Below, piece after piece: positions 28,257-36,856 of a stretch of DNA of 64,000 bases. The stretch comes from Bradyrhizobiaceae bacterium PARB1 (GTDB lineage: Bacteria; Pseudomonadota; Alphaproteobacteria; Rhizobiales; Xanthobacteraceae). A model generated the notes under the pieces. The model was given only the letters and a program-made list of their open reading frames with translations. It was not told the origin of the DNA and did no database searches. Position numbers and translations under genes: made by a program. The first letter of the stretch is position 1. The number at the start of each line of letters is the position of its first letter. The stretch lies in NCBI GenBank assembly GCA_002256345.1, contig NKIY01000017.1:1-64000 (forward strand). The letters run 5' to 3'.

Positions 28257-28598
28257 GATGATGCCGTTCTGCAAATAACAAATCGAGGTTTGCAGAGGGT
28301 GGGAGAGCGACCGGTTCCAGTCAATGAAATGGGAAACTGTAGTTGGAGGCGCGGCGATACAGGCGTTCTTCCAGAAATGGGCGGCGGAGCGAAACGTTCT
28401 CTGGCCGCCCGGGAGCTACCGTTTGCGACGGAATAATTTTCTGCATGCGGAGATGAAAGCTGCTCCCGATGCGGCGGCGCGGATCGCAAATCTTGCCAAG
28501 CGCCGCTCACCTTTGAAAACACAATCTTCGCGATCTCGCCTAGCGTTTCACCATCACGTCGGCGCATCGGGCGCGACGCATACGGAGCGGGAAAGTCC
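28257..28598. other. Divergent intergenic region between two SsuA-like genes
   Basis: A 342-base gap holding the promoters of both orphan SsuA-like genes. The only clear element is the inverted repeat near its left end. A reading frame on the + strand across 28324-28611 has no ribosome site or recognisable composition and is not called. Confidence 0.6.
28268..28296. promoter_or_regulatory. Inverted repeat upstream of SsuA-like gene, candidate operator
   Basis: Perfect 8-base arms TCTGCAAA (28268-28275) and TTTGCAGA (28289-28296) flank a 13-base spacer, starting 12 bases upstream of the SsuA-like ATG. Position suits a repressor or LysR-type (Cbl/CysB-like) site, or a leader hairpin. The regulator is unknown. 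Confidence 0.45.
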
Positions 28599-29570
28599 AT
28601 GTCAGAGTTGAAGCCGAGGTCGAGACGTATCGTGCTGGCTACCATCGCTGCCACGTTGCTGTTGTCGCAGTTCACCAGCAAGGCGCCGGCGGCGGAACAG
28701 CCGAAGGAAATCCGCATCGGCTTCCAGAAGGCCGGCATCTTCCCGGCGGTGAAGCAACGCGGAACGCTGGAGAAGGTGTTCAAGGCGCGGGGCATCGACG
28801 TCAGATGGGTCGAATTCCAGTTCGGGCCGCCGATCCTGGAGGCCATCAACACCGGCAATGTGGATTTCGGCTATACCGGCGATGCCCCGCCGATCTTTGC
28901 GCAGGCTGCCCGCGCCAATCTGCTTTATGTGGCAGCCGTGCCGTCGATCGGATTCAATCAGGGGATCGTCGTTCCCGACAGTTCTCCGATCAAGACGCTC
29001 AAGGATCTGAAGGGCAAGAAAGTCGGCTTCGGCAAGGGATCGAGCGCGCATAACACGATCATCGCCGCGCTGGAGAAGGCAGGCCTGACCTACGCCGACA
29101 TCACGCCGGTCTATCTCGGCCCCGCCGATGCGGTCGCCGCCTTTGCCGGCGGCAATATCGATGCGTGGTCGATCTGGGATCCCTATCTGTCGCTCGCCGA
29201 GATCAAGGGGGCCCGTGTCGTCGCCTTCTCGAAGGACGTCCAGGAATCCAATTCCTTCTTCCTGGCCAACAAGGATTTTGCCGGCAAGCATGGCGACATC
29301 GTTGCGCTGCTCAACAAGACCTTTGCCGATGAGGGCAAATGGGGCACTGCCAATCGCGCGGAAATCGCGGCGCGCTTGCAGGAGGCGACCGGTGTCGACA
29401 AGGCCGCGACCACCAAGGCGGTGGAGCGCTCCGAATACAATGTGGTCCCGATCAACGAGAAGATAATCGCGACCCAGCAGGAGACGGCCGACCGGTTCTT
29501 CAAGCTCGGGCTGATCCCGAAGCCGGTGCAGGTGAAGGACATCGTCTGGGAGTGGAAACAGGGCTCCTGA
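28599..29570 (+). CDS. SsuA-like aliphatic sulfonate ABC substrate-binding protein (orphan 2)
   Basis: A 323-residue receptor, divergent from the first SsuA-like gene. The signal peptide (IVLATIAATLLLSQFTSKAPA) is followed by EIRIGFQKAGIFPAV, INTGNVDFGYTGDAPP and NIDAWSIWDPYL. It is closer to classical SsuA (YTGDAPP) than its neighbour and likely binds an alkylsulfonate. It has no cognate permease nearby; the next genes encode the MetNIQ transporter. A hairpin lies 14 bases after its stop, so it is probably a single-gene transcript. Confidence 0.89.
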   Translation: MSELKPRSRRIVLATIAATLLLSQFTSKAPAAEQPKEIRIGFQKAGIFPAVKQRGTLEKVFKARGIDVRWVEFQFGPPILEAINTGNVDFGYTGDAPPIFAQAARANLLYVAAVPSIGFNQGIVVPDSSPIKTLKDLKGKKVGFGKGSSAHNTIIAALEKAGLTYADITPVYLGPADAVAAFAGGNIDAWSIWDPYLSLAEIKGARVVAFSKDVQESNSFFLANKDFAGKHGDIVALLNKTFADEGKWGTANRAEIAARLQEATGVDKAATTKAVERSEYNVVPINEKIIATQQETADRFFKLGLIPKPVQVKDIVWEWKQGS

Positions 29571-29583
29571 CCCCGCGTTATGG

Positions 29584-29621
29584 CCGGGAGGCGAATGGTG
29601 CTGTCCAACGTCGTCTCCCGG
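29584..29621 (+). terminator. Possible Rho-independent terminator after ssuA-like gene
   Basis: Arms CCGGGAGGCGA (29584-29594) and TCGTCTCCCGG (29611-29621) pair at 10 of 11 positions and are followed by TAATTTTCT. The loop is 16 bases, longer than usual, so strength is uncertain. Confidence 0.5.
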
Positions 29622-29777
29622 TAATTTTCTGCTCCGCCAGCCCGTTGAAAGCACTGCAATTTTCCGTTTTGTGCAGTGCGGTTGAAATATGTCCCGAAAT
29701 CAGTCATTTACGACCAAACGGCGCCCGCGAACCGCAGGCCGGCCCCGTGCTTCACATCTGCGCAGAAACATCATTCT

Positions 29778-30884
29778 ATGAACGCTCCCGTGTCCAATCC
29801 GGTCGGAGCGCCCGTGCCAGTTATTGAACCGCAGGGGCGTGCCATCATCTCCTTCGATGGCGTCAGCAAGATCTTTCCGCCCAGGAAAGACTCCGCCGAG
29901 GTGAAGGCTTGCGACAATATCGACCTCGTCGTACCCGAAGGCGCCATTGTCGGCGTGATCGGCAAGAGCGGCGCCGGCAAGTCGACGCTCATTCGCCTCA
30001 TCAACGGTCTCGAACTGCCGACCAAGGGCACGGTCACCGTCGATGGCCTCGACATCGGGGCACTCGATGAGCGCGCGCTGCGCCAGGCGCGCCGCTCCAT
30101 CGGCATGATTTTCCAGCACTTCAACCTGCTGTCGTCACGCACAGCCTTCGACAATATCGCGCTGCCGCTGGAGATCGCCGGCACGCCGCGCAAGGCTATC
30201 CCCGGCATCGTCGAGCCGCTGCTGGAAATGGTGGGCCTCGCCGACAAGCGCGATCGTTATCCGGCCGAACTCTCCGGTGGTCAGAAGCAGCGCGTCGGCA
30301 TCGCGCGTGCGCTGGCGACGAAGCCGAAGGTGCTGCTGTCGGACGAAGCCACCTCGGCGCTCGATCCCGAGACCACCGCCCAGATCATCGCGCTGCTCAG
30401 GCAGATCAATGCCGAGCTCAATCTCACCATTCTCTTCATCACGCATGAAATGAGTGTGGTGAAGAAACTCGCCCAGCGCGTCGCCGTGATGGAAGGTGGC
30501 AAGATCATCGAGCAGGGGACCACCTACGAGATCTTCTCGAAGCCCCAGCACGCGACGACAAAACGTTTTGTCGGCGAAGTCACCGGCGGCAATGTGCCGG
30601 ACTGGCTGCAGGCGCGTTTGCTCGCCGATTATGCGCCGGGCCGTCAGGCGGTGATCCGCATCGCCTTCACTGGCGCCGATGCGGACGAGCCCGTGTTGTC
30701 GCGGCTGACGCGCGCTTACGGCGTCGACTTCAACATCATGCATGGGCAGATCGAATATGTCGCCGATCATCCGTTCGGCACGCTGATCGCCTCCGTCGCC
30801 GCCGAGCCCGAGCTGCAGGCGAAGCTGATCGCCGATCTCAGGGCCACCCGCAACACCGTGGAGCATCTCGGCTATGTCGCCTGA
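29778..30884 (+). CDS. metN: Methionine ABC transporter ATP-binding protein MetN
   Basis: The 368-residue ATPase has Walker [11 protein letters not shown]-loop [15 protein letters not shown] (a strong MetN hallmark), signature [15 protein letters not shown], Walker [13 protein letters not shown] and H-loop ITHEMSVV. The last ~75 residues form the NIL domain, which in E. coli MetN binds methionine and shuts the transporter. ATG 29778 is chosen on homology; the frame is open further upstream without MetN-like sequence, and no strong ribosome site is seen. It overlaps metI by 11 bases. Confidence 0.94.
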   Translation: MNAPVSNPVGAPVPVIEPQGRAIISFDGVSKIFPPRKDSAEVKACDNIDLVVPEGAIVGVIGKSGAGKSTLIRLINGLELPTKGTVTVDGLDIGALDERALRQARRSIGMIFQHFNLLSSRTAFDNIALPLEIAGTPRKAIPGIVEPLLEMVGLADKRDRYPAELSGGQKQRVGIARALATKPKVLLSDEATSALDPETTAQIIALLRQINAELNLTILFITHEMSVVKKLAQRVAVMEGGKIIEQGTTYEIFSKPQHATTKRFVGEVTGGNVPDWLQARLLADYAPGRQAVIRIAFTGADADEPVLSRLTRAYGVDFNIMHGQIEYVADHPFGTLIASVAAEPELQAKLIADLRATRNTVEHLGYVA

Positions 30885-31539
30885 ACTCATCAACATGATC
30901 GCGTCGTCGACGCTGGACACGCTGGTGATGGTGGCGCTGGCCGGCATTTTCGGCACGCTGGCCGGATTGCCGCTCGGTATCTTCCTCGCCACCAGCCGCA
31001 GCGGTGAGTTGTTTCCGGCACCGAACGTCAATCGTCTGCTCGGCCTCGTCGTCAATGCCACGCGCTCGACGCCGTTCATCATTCTCGTCGTCGCCATCGT
31101 GCCACTCACGCGGCTGATCGCCGGCACGTCCATCGGTACCAGTGCCGCCGTCGTGCCGCTGACCATCGCCGCGACGCCGTTCATCGCCCGCGTTATCGAA
31201 GGTGCCATCCGCGAAGTCGATCAGGGCCTCGTCGAGGCCGCGCGCGCCTTCGGCGCCAGCCCTCTGCAGATCGTCTGGAAGGTGCTGTTGCCCGAGGCGA
31301 TGCCGGCAGTGACGCTCGCGCTCACTCTCGCGACTGTCAGCCTGATCGGCTATTCGGCCATGGTCGGCGCCGTCGGCGGCGGCGGCCTCGGCGATCTCGG
31401 TATCCGCTACGGCTATCAGCGCTTCATGCCGGAAGTGATGGCGACGGTGGTCGCCGTGCTGATCTGCCTCGTGCAGGGCGTGCAGAGCCTCGGCGATTTC
31501 ATCTCGCGCCGCCTCGACAAGCGCACCCGGAAATCCTGA
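30874..31539 (+). CDS. metI: Methionine ABC transporter permease MetI
   Basis: The 221-residue membrane protein with five predicted spans has the MetI hallmark [16 protein letters not shown] and the EAA-type loop [20 protein letters not shown]. As a homodimer it forms the channel energised by MetN. It overlaps the metN end and lies 41 bases upstream of metQ, so metNIQ form one operon. Confidence 0.94.
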   Translation: MSPELINMIASSTLDTLVMVALAGIFGTLAGLPLGIFLATSRSGELFPAPNVNRLLGLVVNATRSTPFIILVVAIVPLTRLIAGTSIGTSAAVVPLTIAATPFIARVIEGAIREVDQGLVEAARAFGASPLQIVWKVLLPEAMPAVTLALTLATVSLIGYSAMVGAVGGGGLGDLGIRYGYQRFMPEVMATVVAVLICLVQGVQSLGDFISRRLDKRTRKS

Positions 31540-31580
31540 GCGGCAACGCTCACTCTCGTTTCTTCACAATGGAAAACAGT

Positions 31581-32363
31581 ATGTCTCTTCGTCGTCTACT
31601 TCTCTCCGTCGCCGCCTTTGCTGCCTTCACCAGCGCTGCCAGCGCCGAGACCATCAAGGTCGGCGTCACGCCCGGTCCGCATGCCCAGGTGCTGGAAGCC
31701 GCCAAGGCTGTCGCCGCCAAGAAGGGCCTCGACATCCAGATCGTCGAGTTCTCCGACTATGTGGTGCCGAATGCAGCGCTGGAAGCCGGCGATCTGCAGG
31801 CCAATTCGTTCCAGCATCAGCCTTACCTCGACAACCAGGTGGCCGATCGCAAGTACAAGATCGTCTCGGTGGGCAACACCATCAACTTCCCGATGGGCAT
31901 CTATTCGAAGAAGGTGAAGAGCTGGGACGAGGTGAAGACGGGCGCCACGCTGGCGATCCCGAACGATCCGACCAATGGCGGCCGCGTGCTGATCCTGCTG
32001 CGCGACAAGGGCGTCATCAAGCTGAAGGACGGTGTCGGCTTCAAGCCCACGCTGCTCGACATCACCGACAATCCGAAGAAGCTGAAGATCACCGAAGTCG
32101 ATGCCGCGCAGCTGCCGCGCACGCTGCCTGACGTCGATGTCGCCGGGATCAACACCAACTACGCCTCGCAGGCCGGCCTCGATCCGGTGAAGGACGCGAT
32201 CCTGCGCGAGGACCCGAAGGGGCCGTATGCCAACATCATCGCCGTGCGCACCGCCGACAAGGACAAGCCCTGGGTGAAGACGCTGGTGGAGAGCTATCAG
32301 TCGCCGGAAGTGAAGGCGTTCATCGAGGAGAAGTTCAAGGGCTCAGTGCTCGCGACCTGGTAA
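31581..32363 (+). CDS. metQ: Methionine ABC transporter substrate-binding protein MetQ
   Basis: A 260-residue NlpA/MetQ receptor. ATG 31581 is preferred over ATG 31569 because GGA lies seven bases before it. The signal peptide (LLLSVAAFAAFTSAASA) lacks a lipobox Cys. Hallmarks are IKVGVTPGPHAQVLE, NSFQHQPYLDNQ, FPMGIYSKK, IPNDPTNGGRVLILL and GINTNYASQAGL, with the Asn that grips the methionine backbone in the family. It is the last gene of metNIQ. It is closer to classical MetQ than the orphan paralogue at 26426-27238. Confidence 0.94.
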   Translation: MSLRRLLLSVAAFAAFTSAASAETIKVGVTPGPHAQVLEAAKAVAAKKGLDIQIVEFSDYVVPNAALEAGDLQANSFQHQPYLDNQVADRKYKIVSVGNTINFPMGIYSKKVKSWDEVKTGATLAIPNDPTNGGRVLILLRDKGVIKLKDGVGFKPTLLDITDNPKKLKITEVDAAQLPRTLPDVDVAGINTNYASQAGLDPVKDAILREDPKGPYANIIAVRTADKDKPWVKTLVESYQSPEVKAFIEEKFKGSVLATW

Positions 32364-32373
32364 GGTCTTTCTT

Positions 32374-32560
32374 TTCCCTCCCCCCTGGCGCGGCATAGCC
32401 GCGCGACGCGGGGAGGGTGGATCGAACGCCTTGGCGAAGCGGAGCTTCGCTTGGGCGTTCGAGACGGGTGGGGTGCTTCCCCACACTCCGTCCTTCGTGG
32501 GGACAGACCCCACCCCGGCCCTCCCCACTGCGCCGCTTCGCGGCTTGGGGAGGGAGCACT
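32374..32560. repeat. GC-rich hairpin-rich dispersed repeat
   Basis: Contains opposed CCCTCCCC and GGGGAGGG blocks at its ends and internal hairpins such as GCGAAGCGGAGCTTCGC and GGGTGGGGTGCTTCCCCAC. It begins 11 bases after the metQ stop, so it also forms the 3' end of the metNIQ transcript. Resembles dispersed elements of the Bradyrhizobium group. Confidence 0.55.
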
Positions 32561-32706
32561 GCTCTCGGCGCTTTGTGCGCTCAGCGCATCGTTCCCGATC
32601 AACCTGTCAAACAGCCTCGTACATTCCTGAACTCACGCGATCGCCTTCTCGCGGCGCTTTCGCGCCCGAGTTTTGCGCATTCCCTTCGCCCTCTCCTTAA
32701 AGAGGG

Positions 32707-32820
32707 CGTGCGGAACGCCGGGTGCCGAGCACCCGTTGGTGCCTGATGCCGATGCGGTACTCCGCAAGGATATGCATCAGGACTTTCCGGAATGCCGGGC
32801 AAGGCCCTGCGTTCCGCACG
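32707..32820. repeat. Multi-stem structured noncoding element
   Basis: A perfect 12-base outer stem (CGTGCGGAACGC 32707-32718 with GCGTTCCGCACG 32809-32820) encloses three further stems: GGGTGC/GCACCC (32720-32734, loop CGA), CCTGATGC/GCATCAGG (32742-32749 with 32774-32781) which itself encloses TGCGG/CCGCA (32753-32757 with 32762-32766), and CCGG/CCGG near 32787-32798. The nesting implies a folded RNA or a mobile palindromic unit. No coding function is seen. Confidence 0.6.
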
Positions 32821-33197
32821 CGGTGTTCGGGGGCTGCTGCCTGCCCAGGGGGCGGTCCGATCCCCGTTATTTGGCCCAAGGCGAGGGGCCGGGGGACGCA
32901 GCAGTAAGAATCCCAGACGCCTCGGCAACGGTCGTCCGTCATGCGATCGACGAGATTGCTCTACCGGCCTTGGTCGAGCCGTTCCGATGCCGGCATGGCA
33001 CCGATCCGTCCCTCCCGCAGCCTGCGGAGGTCTCCCTTCTTTCGCGTGACGCCGCAACTCCGGCATCCACCGCATCCAGCCCCGCGAACGTGACGATCGC
33101 GCTCGCCCCTCTCATCGAAGCCGGACGGAGGAGATAATAATCCTTGAAAGAATGTCGTCAAGAATAAAATAGGAAAACTGTCATCGCGCGCGCCATC

Positions 33198-33298
33198 TGT
33201 CGTCCCCGCGAAAGCCGGGATCCGGTAGACACCGGCAAAGCGTTTTCACCCGCGCGGCCTGAGTTTACCGGGTTGCCCGGTCGAGCCGGGCAACGACA
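33198..33298. repeat. Dispersed intergenic repeat (TGTCGTCCCCGCG type)
   Basis: Starts TGTCGTCCCCGCGAAAGCCG and ends with GGGTTGCCCGGTCGAGCCGG and CAACGACA, so the ends are inverted relative to each other. A related element lies at 58715-58816. Immediately precedes the tRNA-Gly gene. Confidence 0.55.
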
Positions 33299-33371
33299 AG
33301 GCAGGAGGCTTGGGGACTTCGCCCGCAGAGAGGTTGAGACCCCCGGCGCAACGTGTTACCTGACGCGGCAT

Positions 33372-33445
33372 GCGGGTATAGCTCAATGGTAGAGCAGCAG
33401 CCTTCCAAGCTGAATACGAGGGTTCGATTCCCTCTACCCGCTCCA
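33372..33445 (+). tRNA. tRNA-Gly (anticodon UCC)
   Basis: Complete cloverleaf. The acceptor arm GCGGGTA (33372-33378) pairs with TACCCGC (33435-33441), the D-arm is GCTC...GAGC, the anticodon loop CTTCCAA reads UCC at positions 34-36 (Gly, GGA codons), and the T-arm is GAGGGTTCGATTCCCTC. Discriminator U and an encoded CCA follow (33442-33445). The anticodon stem ends in a G-A mismatch at its outer pair. It sits between the repeat tract and the sulfur-oxidation genes. Confidence 0.96.
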
Positions 33446-33596
33446 AACTCCGAAATCGCTGTTTTGTGGAACGATATTGGCCATTTCGGCCTTGCTTTGG
33501 CATGTTTTTCTGTCTCGACGTCCGGGACTGGACGGCGCTGAAACCGGTCGGTATCGAGGCCGAAGTTTTTCATCATTCTCGTTTCTGGAGCGTTTC

Positions 33597-34646
33597 ATGC
33601 CAGCCACTCCGGTCATTGCCGGTTTTGCGATCGGCGTCGTTTTCGGTGTCGTCGGCTTGTTGAGTGGCTTCTGTCTCATGAGCAGTCTGCGCGACTGGTG
33701 GACGCGCGGCGATGGCCGGAGGATTCGCAGCTACGCGCTCGCTGTCGCCGTCGCCATTTGCGGAACTCAGCTGATCGCCGGCTATGGCCTGATCGACATC
33801 GCGAAATCGCTGTATCTGCAACCGTCGTTTTCGGGGCCGCTGATTTTCATCGGCGGATTGTTGTTCGGGCTCGGCATGGTGTTGTCGAATGGTTGCGCGT
33901 CCAGGGCCGTGGTGTTGCTGGGGAAGGGGAACCTGCGATCGCTGGCTGTTCTCGCGATCATCGGCGTCACCGCGCAGATGACTTTGAAAGGCCTTCTCGC
34001 GCCGGCACGGCTGGCGATCATGCAATGGACACAGATGACACCGTCGGTGAATTCCGTGCCTGCGCTGTTTGATCGTTTCGGTTTGAATGAAGGGGCCGCC
34101 CGCATCGCTGCCGCGTTGATCGTCGGCGGTGCGCTTTTGGTTTTCGCTCTGGCGCATCGCGAGCTCCGTCGCTCGCCGGGCCAGGTGCTCGCGGGCATTG
34201 CGATGGGTCTGCTGGTGATCGCCGGTTGGCTCGCTACGGGTTGGCTCGGTGCTGACGAGTTCGATCCAATTCAGGTGGCGTCGCTGACATTCATTTCGCC
34301 GGTCGCCGACACCCTGCAATTCATCATGCTGTCGACCGGCATGACGCTGAATTTTGGTATCGCACTGGTCGCCGGCGTTCTAACCGGCAGTTTGCTGACC
34401 GCGCTGTTGACGGGCCGCTTCGAATTCGAGGGATACACGTCTGCGGGCCATACCGGGCGTTCGATGGCAGGCGCGGCGTTGATGGGGATCGGTGGCGCGA
34501 TGGCCTATGGCTGTTCGATCGGCCAGGGATTGACCGGCCTTTCCACGCTCGCATTGCCATCCTTTGTCGCGGTCGCCGGCATTCTTGCCGGTGCTGCATT
34601 GGCGCTTCGCGGGCTGACAGTGCGCGCCGCTTTTGCGGCGCAATAA
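33597..34646 (+). CDS. YeeE/YedE-family permease (thiosulfate/sulfur-compound transport type), copy 1
   Basis: A 349-residue protein with 9-10 membrane spans and two copies of the sulfur-transport domain. ATG 33597 is chosen for its GGAG six bases upstream. Conserved Cys-bearing turns of the family are LLSGFCLMSS, LSNGCASRAV and YGCSIGQG; in thiosulfate permease TsuA such cysteines line the substrate path. It is the first gene of a three-gene + strand group with two exported DsrE-like proteins. Substrate is probably thiosulfate, sulfite or a sulfane-sulfur carrier, inferred from family and setting. Confidence 0.87.
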   Translation: MPATPVIAGFAIGVVFGVVGLLSGFCLMSSLRDWWTRGDGRRIRSYALAVAVAICGTQLIAGYGLIDIAKSLYLQPSFSGPLIFIGGLLFGLGMVLSNGCASRAVVLLGKGNLRSLAVLAIIGVTAQMTLKGLLAPARLAIMQWTQMTPSVNSVPALFDRFGLNEGAARIAAALIVGGALLVFALAHRELRRSPGQVLAGIAMGLLVIAGWLATGWLGADEFDPIQVASLTFISPVADTLQFIMLSTGMTLNFGIALVAGVLTGSLLTALLTGRFEFEGYTSAGHTGRSMAGAALMGIGGAMAYGCSIGQGLTGLSTLALPSFVAVAGILAGAALALRGLTVRAAFAAQ

Positions 34647-34733
34647 CAGCGTCCAGCCGATTTCTTTAGTTCGATTGCGCCTGCGCCTGACGGTTGCTAA
34701 TCAATCTCTGGATCGGCAGAGGTTTGACGCGCG

Positions 34734-35207
34734 ATGAACAGGCGAGGCTACATTCAAGCACTGTCGGTCCTCGTCTTCGCCTGGGCTGCGATAGGACCGC
34801 TCGCTGCGCAGACGCGCCCGGTGAAGCCGGATGCTGCACCCGACAAGCCTTTCGCCGAACATTTTATCGCATTGCAGCTCTCGGATGCCGATGCGAAAAA
34901 AGAACGGCTCGTTCTCAGCGTCGCCAGCAATGTCCTGAAGGCCTACGGGCCCGACAAGGTCGCTGTGGAAGTCGTGACGTTCGGCCCGGGCATCGATCTC
35001 TTGCGGGCCACAAACGAGCATCGCGTGCTGGTCGATAGTCTGGTGAGCCAGGGGGTGCGCTTTAACTTTTGCGGCAATACGCTGGACAGTATCGAGCGCG
35101 AGACCGGCAAGCGCCCGACCATGAATCCTCATGCGCATGAAGTGCAGGTTGGCGTCGGCCATATGCTGGATCTGGCAGAGCGCGGTTTTACGATTGTACG
35201 TCCTTGA
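34734..35207 (+). CDS. Exported DsrE-family protein, copy 1
   Basis: A 157-residue protein with a signal peptide (YIQALSVLVFAWAAIGPLAA) and a DsrE/DsrF-like alpha/beta domain (about 45-155). Core features are VEVVTFGPGIDLL and FNFCGNTLDSIER; the Cys of CGNT is the only Cys in the mature protein and lies where DsrE/TusD-type proteins carry sulfur. Classical DsrE proteins are cytoplasmic, so the signal peptide is notable. The neighbouring gene starts 15 bases after its stop and encodes a paralogue. Confidence 0.85.
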   Translation: MNRRGYIQALSVLVFAWAAIGPLAAQTRPVKPDAAPDKPFAEHFIALQLSDADAKKERLVLSVASNVLKAYGPDKVAVEVVTFGPGIDLLRATNEHRVLVDSLVSQGVRFNFCGNTLDSIERETGKRPTMNPHAHEVQVGVGHMLDLAERGFTIVRP

Positions 35208-35221
35208 AAAGGAGCTTTGAG

Positions 35222-35671
35222 ATGCGATCGATATTGGGAGCTATTTCCGGCATCATTCTGTTTGCGCTGACCTTGTCGGCAGGCCATGCCGCGGACAAGG
35301 AGCACCGCGTCGCCATTCAGGTCAATCAGAACGATCCGGCGGTGATGAATCTGGCGCTCAACAATGCCACCAATGTCATGGAGTTCTACAAGGCGAAGGG
35401 CGAGGTCGTTCAGGTCGAAATCGTCACATTCGGTCCGGGCCTGCACATGCTGCGTGACGATACGTCGCCGGTGAAGGATCGCATCAAGCAGATCGTCGAT
35501 GCGAGCTTTCCCTCCAATGTCAAATTCATCGCTTGCGGCAATACCAAGGAAGGGATGGAGAAGCGTGAGGGCAAGCCGGTCAGCATGATCTCCGATGCCA
35601 CGGTGGTGCCATCGGGCGCGGTGCGGCTGATCGAGTTGCAGGAAGCCGGCTGGAGCTATCTCAAGCCGTGA
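35222..35671 (+). CDS. Exported DsrE-family protein, copy 2
   Basis: A 149-residue paralogue of the preceding gene. ATG 35222 has AGGAG seven bases upstream and a signal peptide (GIILFALTLSAGHA). Shared core: VEIVTFGPGLHML and IACGNTKEGMEK, again with a single mature Cys in CGNT, then VPSGAVRLIELQEAGW. It may carry persulfide sulfur in the periplasm between the Sox proteins and the YeeE/YedE permeases; direct evidence is lacking. It is convergent, with a 6-base gap, with the second YeeE/YedE gene. Confidence 0.85.
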   Translation: MRSILGAISGIILFALTLSAGHAADKEHRVAIQVNQNDPAVMNLALNNATNVMEFYKAKGEVVQVEIVTFGPGLHMLRDDTSPVKDRIKQIVDASFPSNVKFIACGNTKEGMEKREGKPVSMISDATVVPSGAVRLIELQEAGWSYLKP

Positions 35672-35677
35672 TGGTGC

Positions 35678-36787
35678 TTACTTGGACGGCGGCACCTTGC
35701 GCGCCAGCAGCATCCAGTTGCGCTGGATGATCTCGCGCGGCGATCCGTCGACAAGAATCGCGATGCCGATCCGTGCGCCGAGCATGATGCCGATGACGGC
35801 AATCGGCCAGGACAGCGCCAGCAGCGATCCGGCGCTGATGCCCTGACCGATGGTGCAACCGCCGGCCAGAATGCCGCCAACTCCCATCAGGCACGCGCCG
35901 AGCAAATGACGGCGCATTTCATGATCGTCGTCGAATGCTTCCCACCGCAGCTCGGCCGCAAACCATGCGGCGGCCCACGCACCTGCGATGACGCCGAACA
36001 CGCTGCCGACGCCAAAATCCGCGAAATTCGTGACGTTCAACACGCCGGCATAGAGCGCCTTTCCAATGGTCGAGACGAAGGTCAGGCTTTGCGGACGCGG
36101 CGGTCCTGCGAAGTCATCATTCAATCCCACCGTGGCGATCCAGCCAGCAACGATCAGCAGACCGAGCGTCACGCCGGCCGTCAGCAGGCGCGGCGCACGG
36201 CGCAGGCGTTTGTCGGTCAGCGCCAGCCAGCACAGGCTGCCGCCGATCAGCACGGCAAGGGGCAGGCGTAGGTCATGACCGGTTGCCTGCGTGAGCCAGG
36301 AGGCAAAGTCGGCGCGGGTACTATCGGGCATCTGGATCGACAAGGGCTCGATCACGCCGATGCGTAGATCGGCGAACAGGCCGCGGAGCGTCGCATAGGC
36401 GGTTGCGCCCAGCACGAGGATGACGACGAGGCTTTTGAGATCGCCGGTGCCAAACCGGACGAGCGAGCCAAAGCCGCAGGTGCCGACCATGGCCATGCCC
36501 ATGCCGAACATCAGGCTGCCGATGACGATGGCGACAAGGGGAAGGGCGGTCGGAATGAATGTGGTGAGTTCGGGCGCCAGAAAACCGGTGAGCACCAGAG
36601 CCTGGGTGCCGAGCATGGCAATGCCTAGCGCTAATCCAAACACCTTGAGACGGCGACCATCGCCGCCCATCAGCGCGTCCTCGATCGCACCGAACGTGCA
36701 AAGGCGTGCGCGTTGCACGGCGAAGCCCGCAACACCGCCAATGGCAAAGCCAGCCAGCGCAGATAACCAGGCAGACATATTCTGCAT
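35678..36787 (-). CDS. YeeE/YedE-family permease, copy 2
   Basis: The 369-residue membrane protein has two sulfur-transport domains and about ten spans. Cys turns are QRARLCTFGA, VGTCGFGSLV and GGCTIGQG, matching the positions in copy 1 but with different flanking residues, so the two copies may handle different species. It is the last gene of the minus-strand set soxS-soxR-yedE, 69 bases after the regulator, suggesting control by the persulfide sensor. Confidence 0.89.
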   Translation of the reverse strand: MQNMSAWLSALAGFAIGGVAGFAVQRARLCTFGAIEDALMGGDGRRLKVFGLALGIAMLGTQALVLTGFLAPELTTFIPTALPLVAIVIGSLMFGMGMAMVGTCGFGSLVRFGTGDLKSLVVILVLGATAYATLRGLFADLRIGVIEPLSIQMPDSTRADFASWLTQATGHDLRLPLAVLIGGSLCWLALTDKRLRRAPRLLTAGVTLGLLIVAGWIATVGLNDDFAGPPRPQSLTFVSTIGKALYAGVLNVTNFADFGVGSVFGVIAGAWAAAWFAAELRWEAFDDDHEMRRHLLGACLMGVGGILAGGCTIGQGISAGSLLALSWPIAVIGIMLGARIGIAILVDGSPREIIQRNWMLLARKVPPSK

Positions 36788-36856
36788 GGGTTTCCTCCTG
36801 ATGTGAGGCGATGCGACCTTACGGGCCGTCGCCTCCGCCTGCCGGGTTCGGCGGCG

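Larger units (their letters stand above)
32364..33371. other. 1-kb noncoding region with repeat elements
   Basis: No convincing gene is present between metQ and tRNA-Gly. The stretch is built of GC-rich dispersed-repeat-like blocks: a hairpin-rich block (32374-32560), a multi-stem element (32707-32820) in a longer GC-rich tract (to about 33135), a short AT-rich spacer, then another repeat (33198-33298). Reading frames of 150-160 codons occur on both strands here, but none has a ribosome site or a plausible protein sequence. Confidence 0.65.

Noticed and set aside
28324-28611. 95-codon + strand frame between the two SsuA-like genes
   Set aside because: It overlaps the start of the real gene at 28599, has no ribosome site and no recognisable sequence.
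29640-29777. SAM riboswitch upstream of metN
   Set aside because: Methionine genes can have one, but the 138 bases before metN show no convincing pseudoknot or conserved SAM-II pattern.
32599-33137. Overlapping 150-160-codon frames on both strands before tRNA-Gly
   Set aside because: Both cover a palindromic repeat tract, lack ribosome sites, and give Pro/Arg/Ala-rich sequence without any domain.
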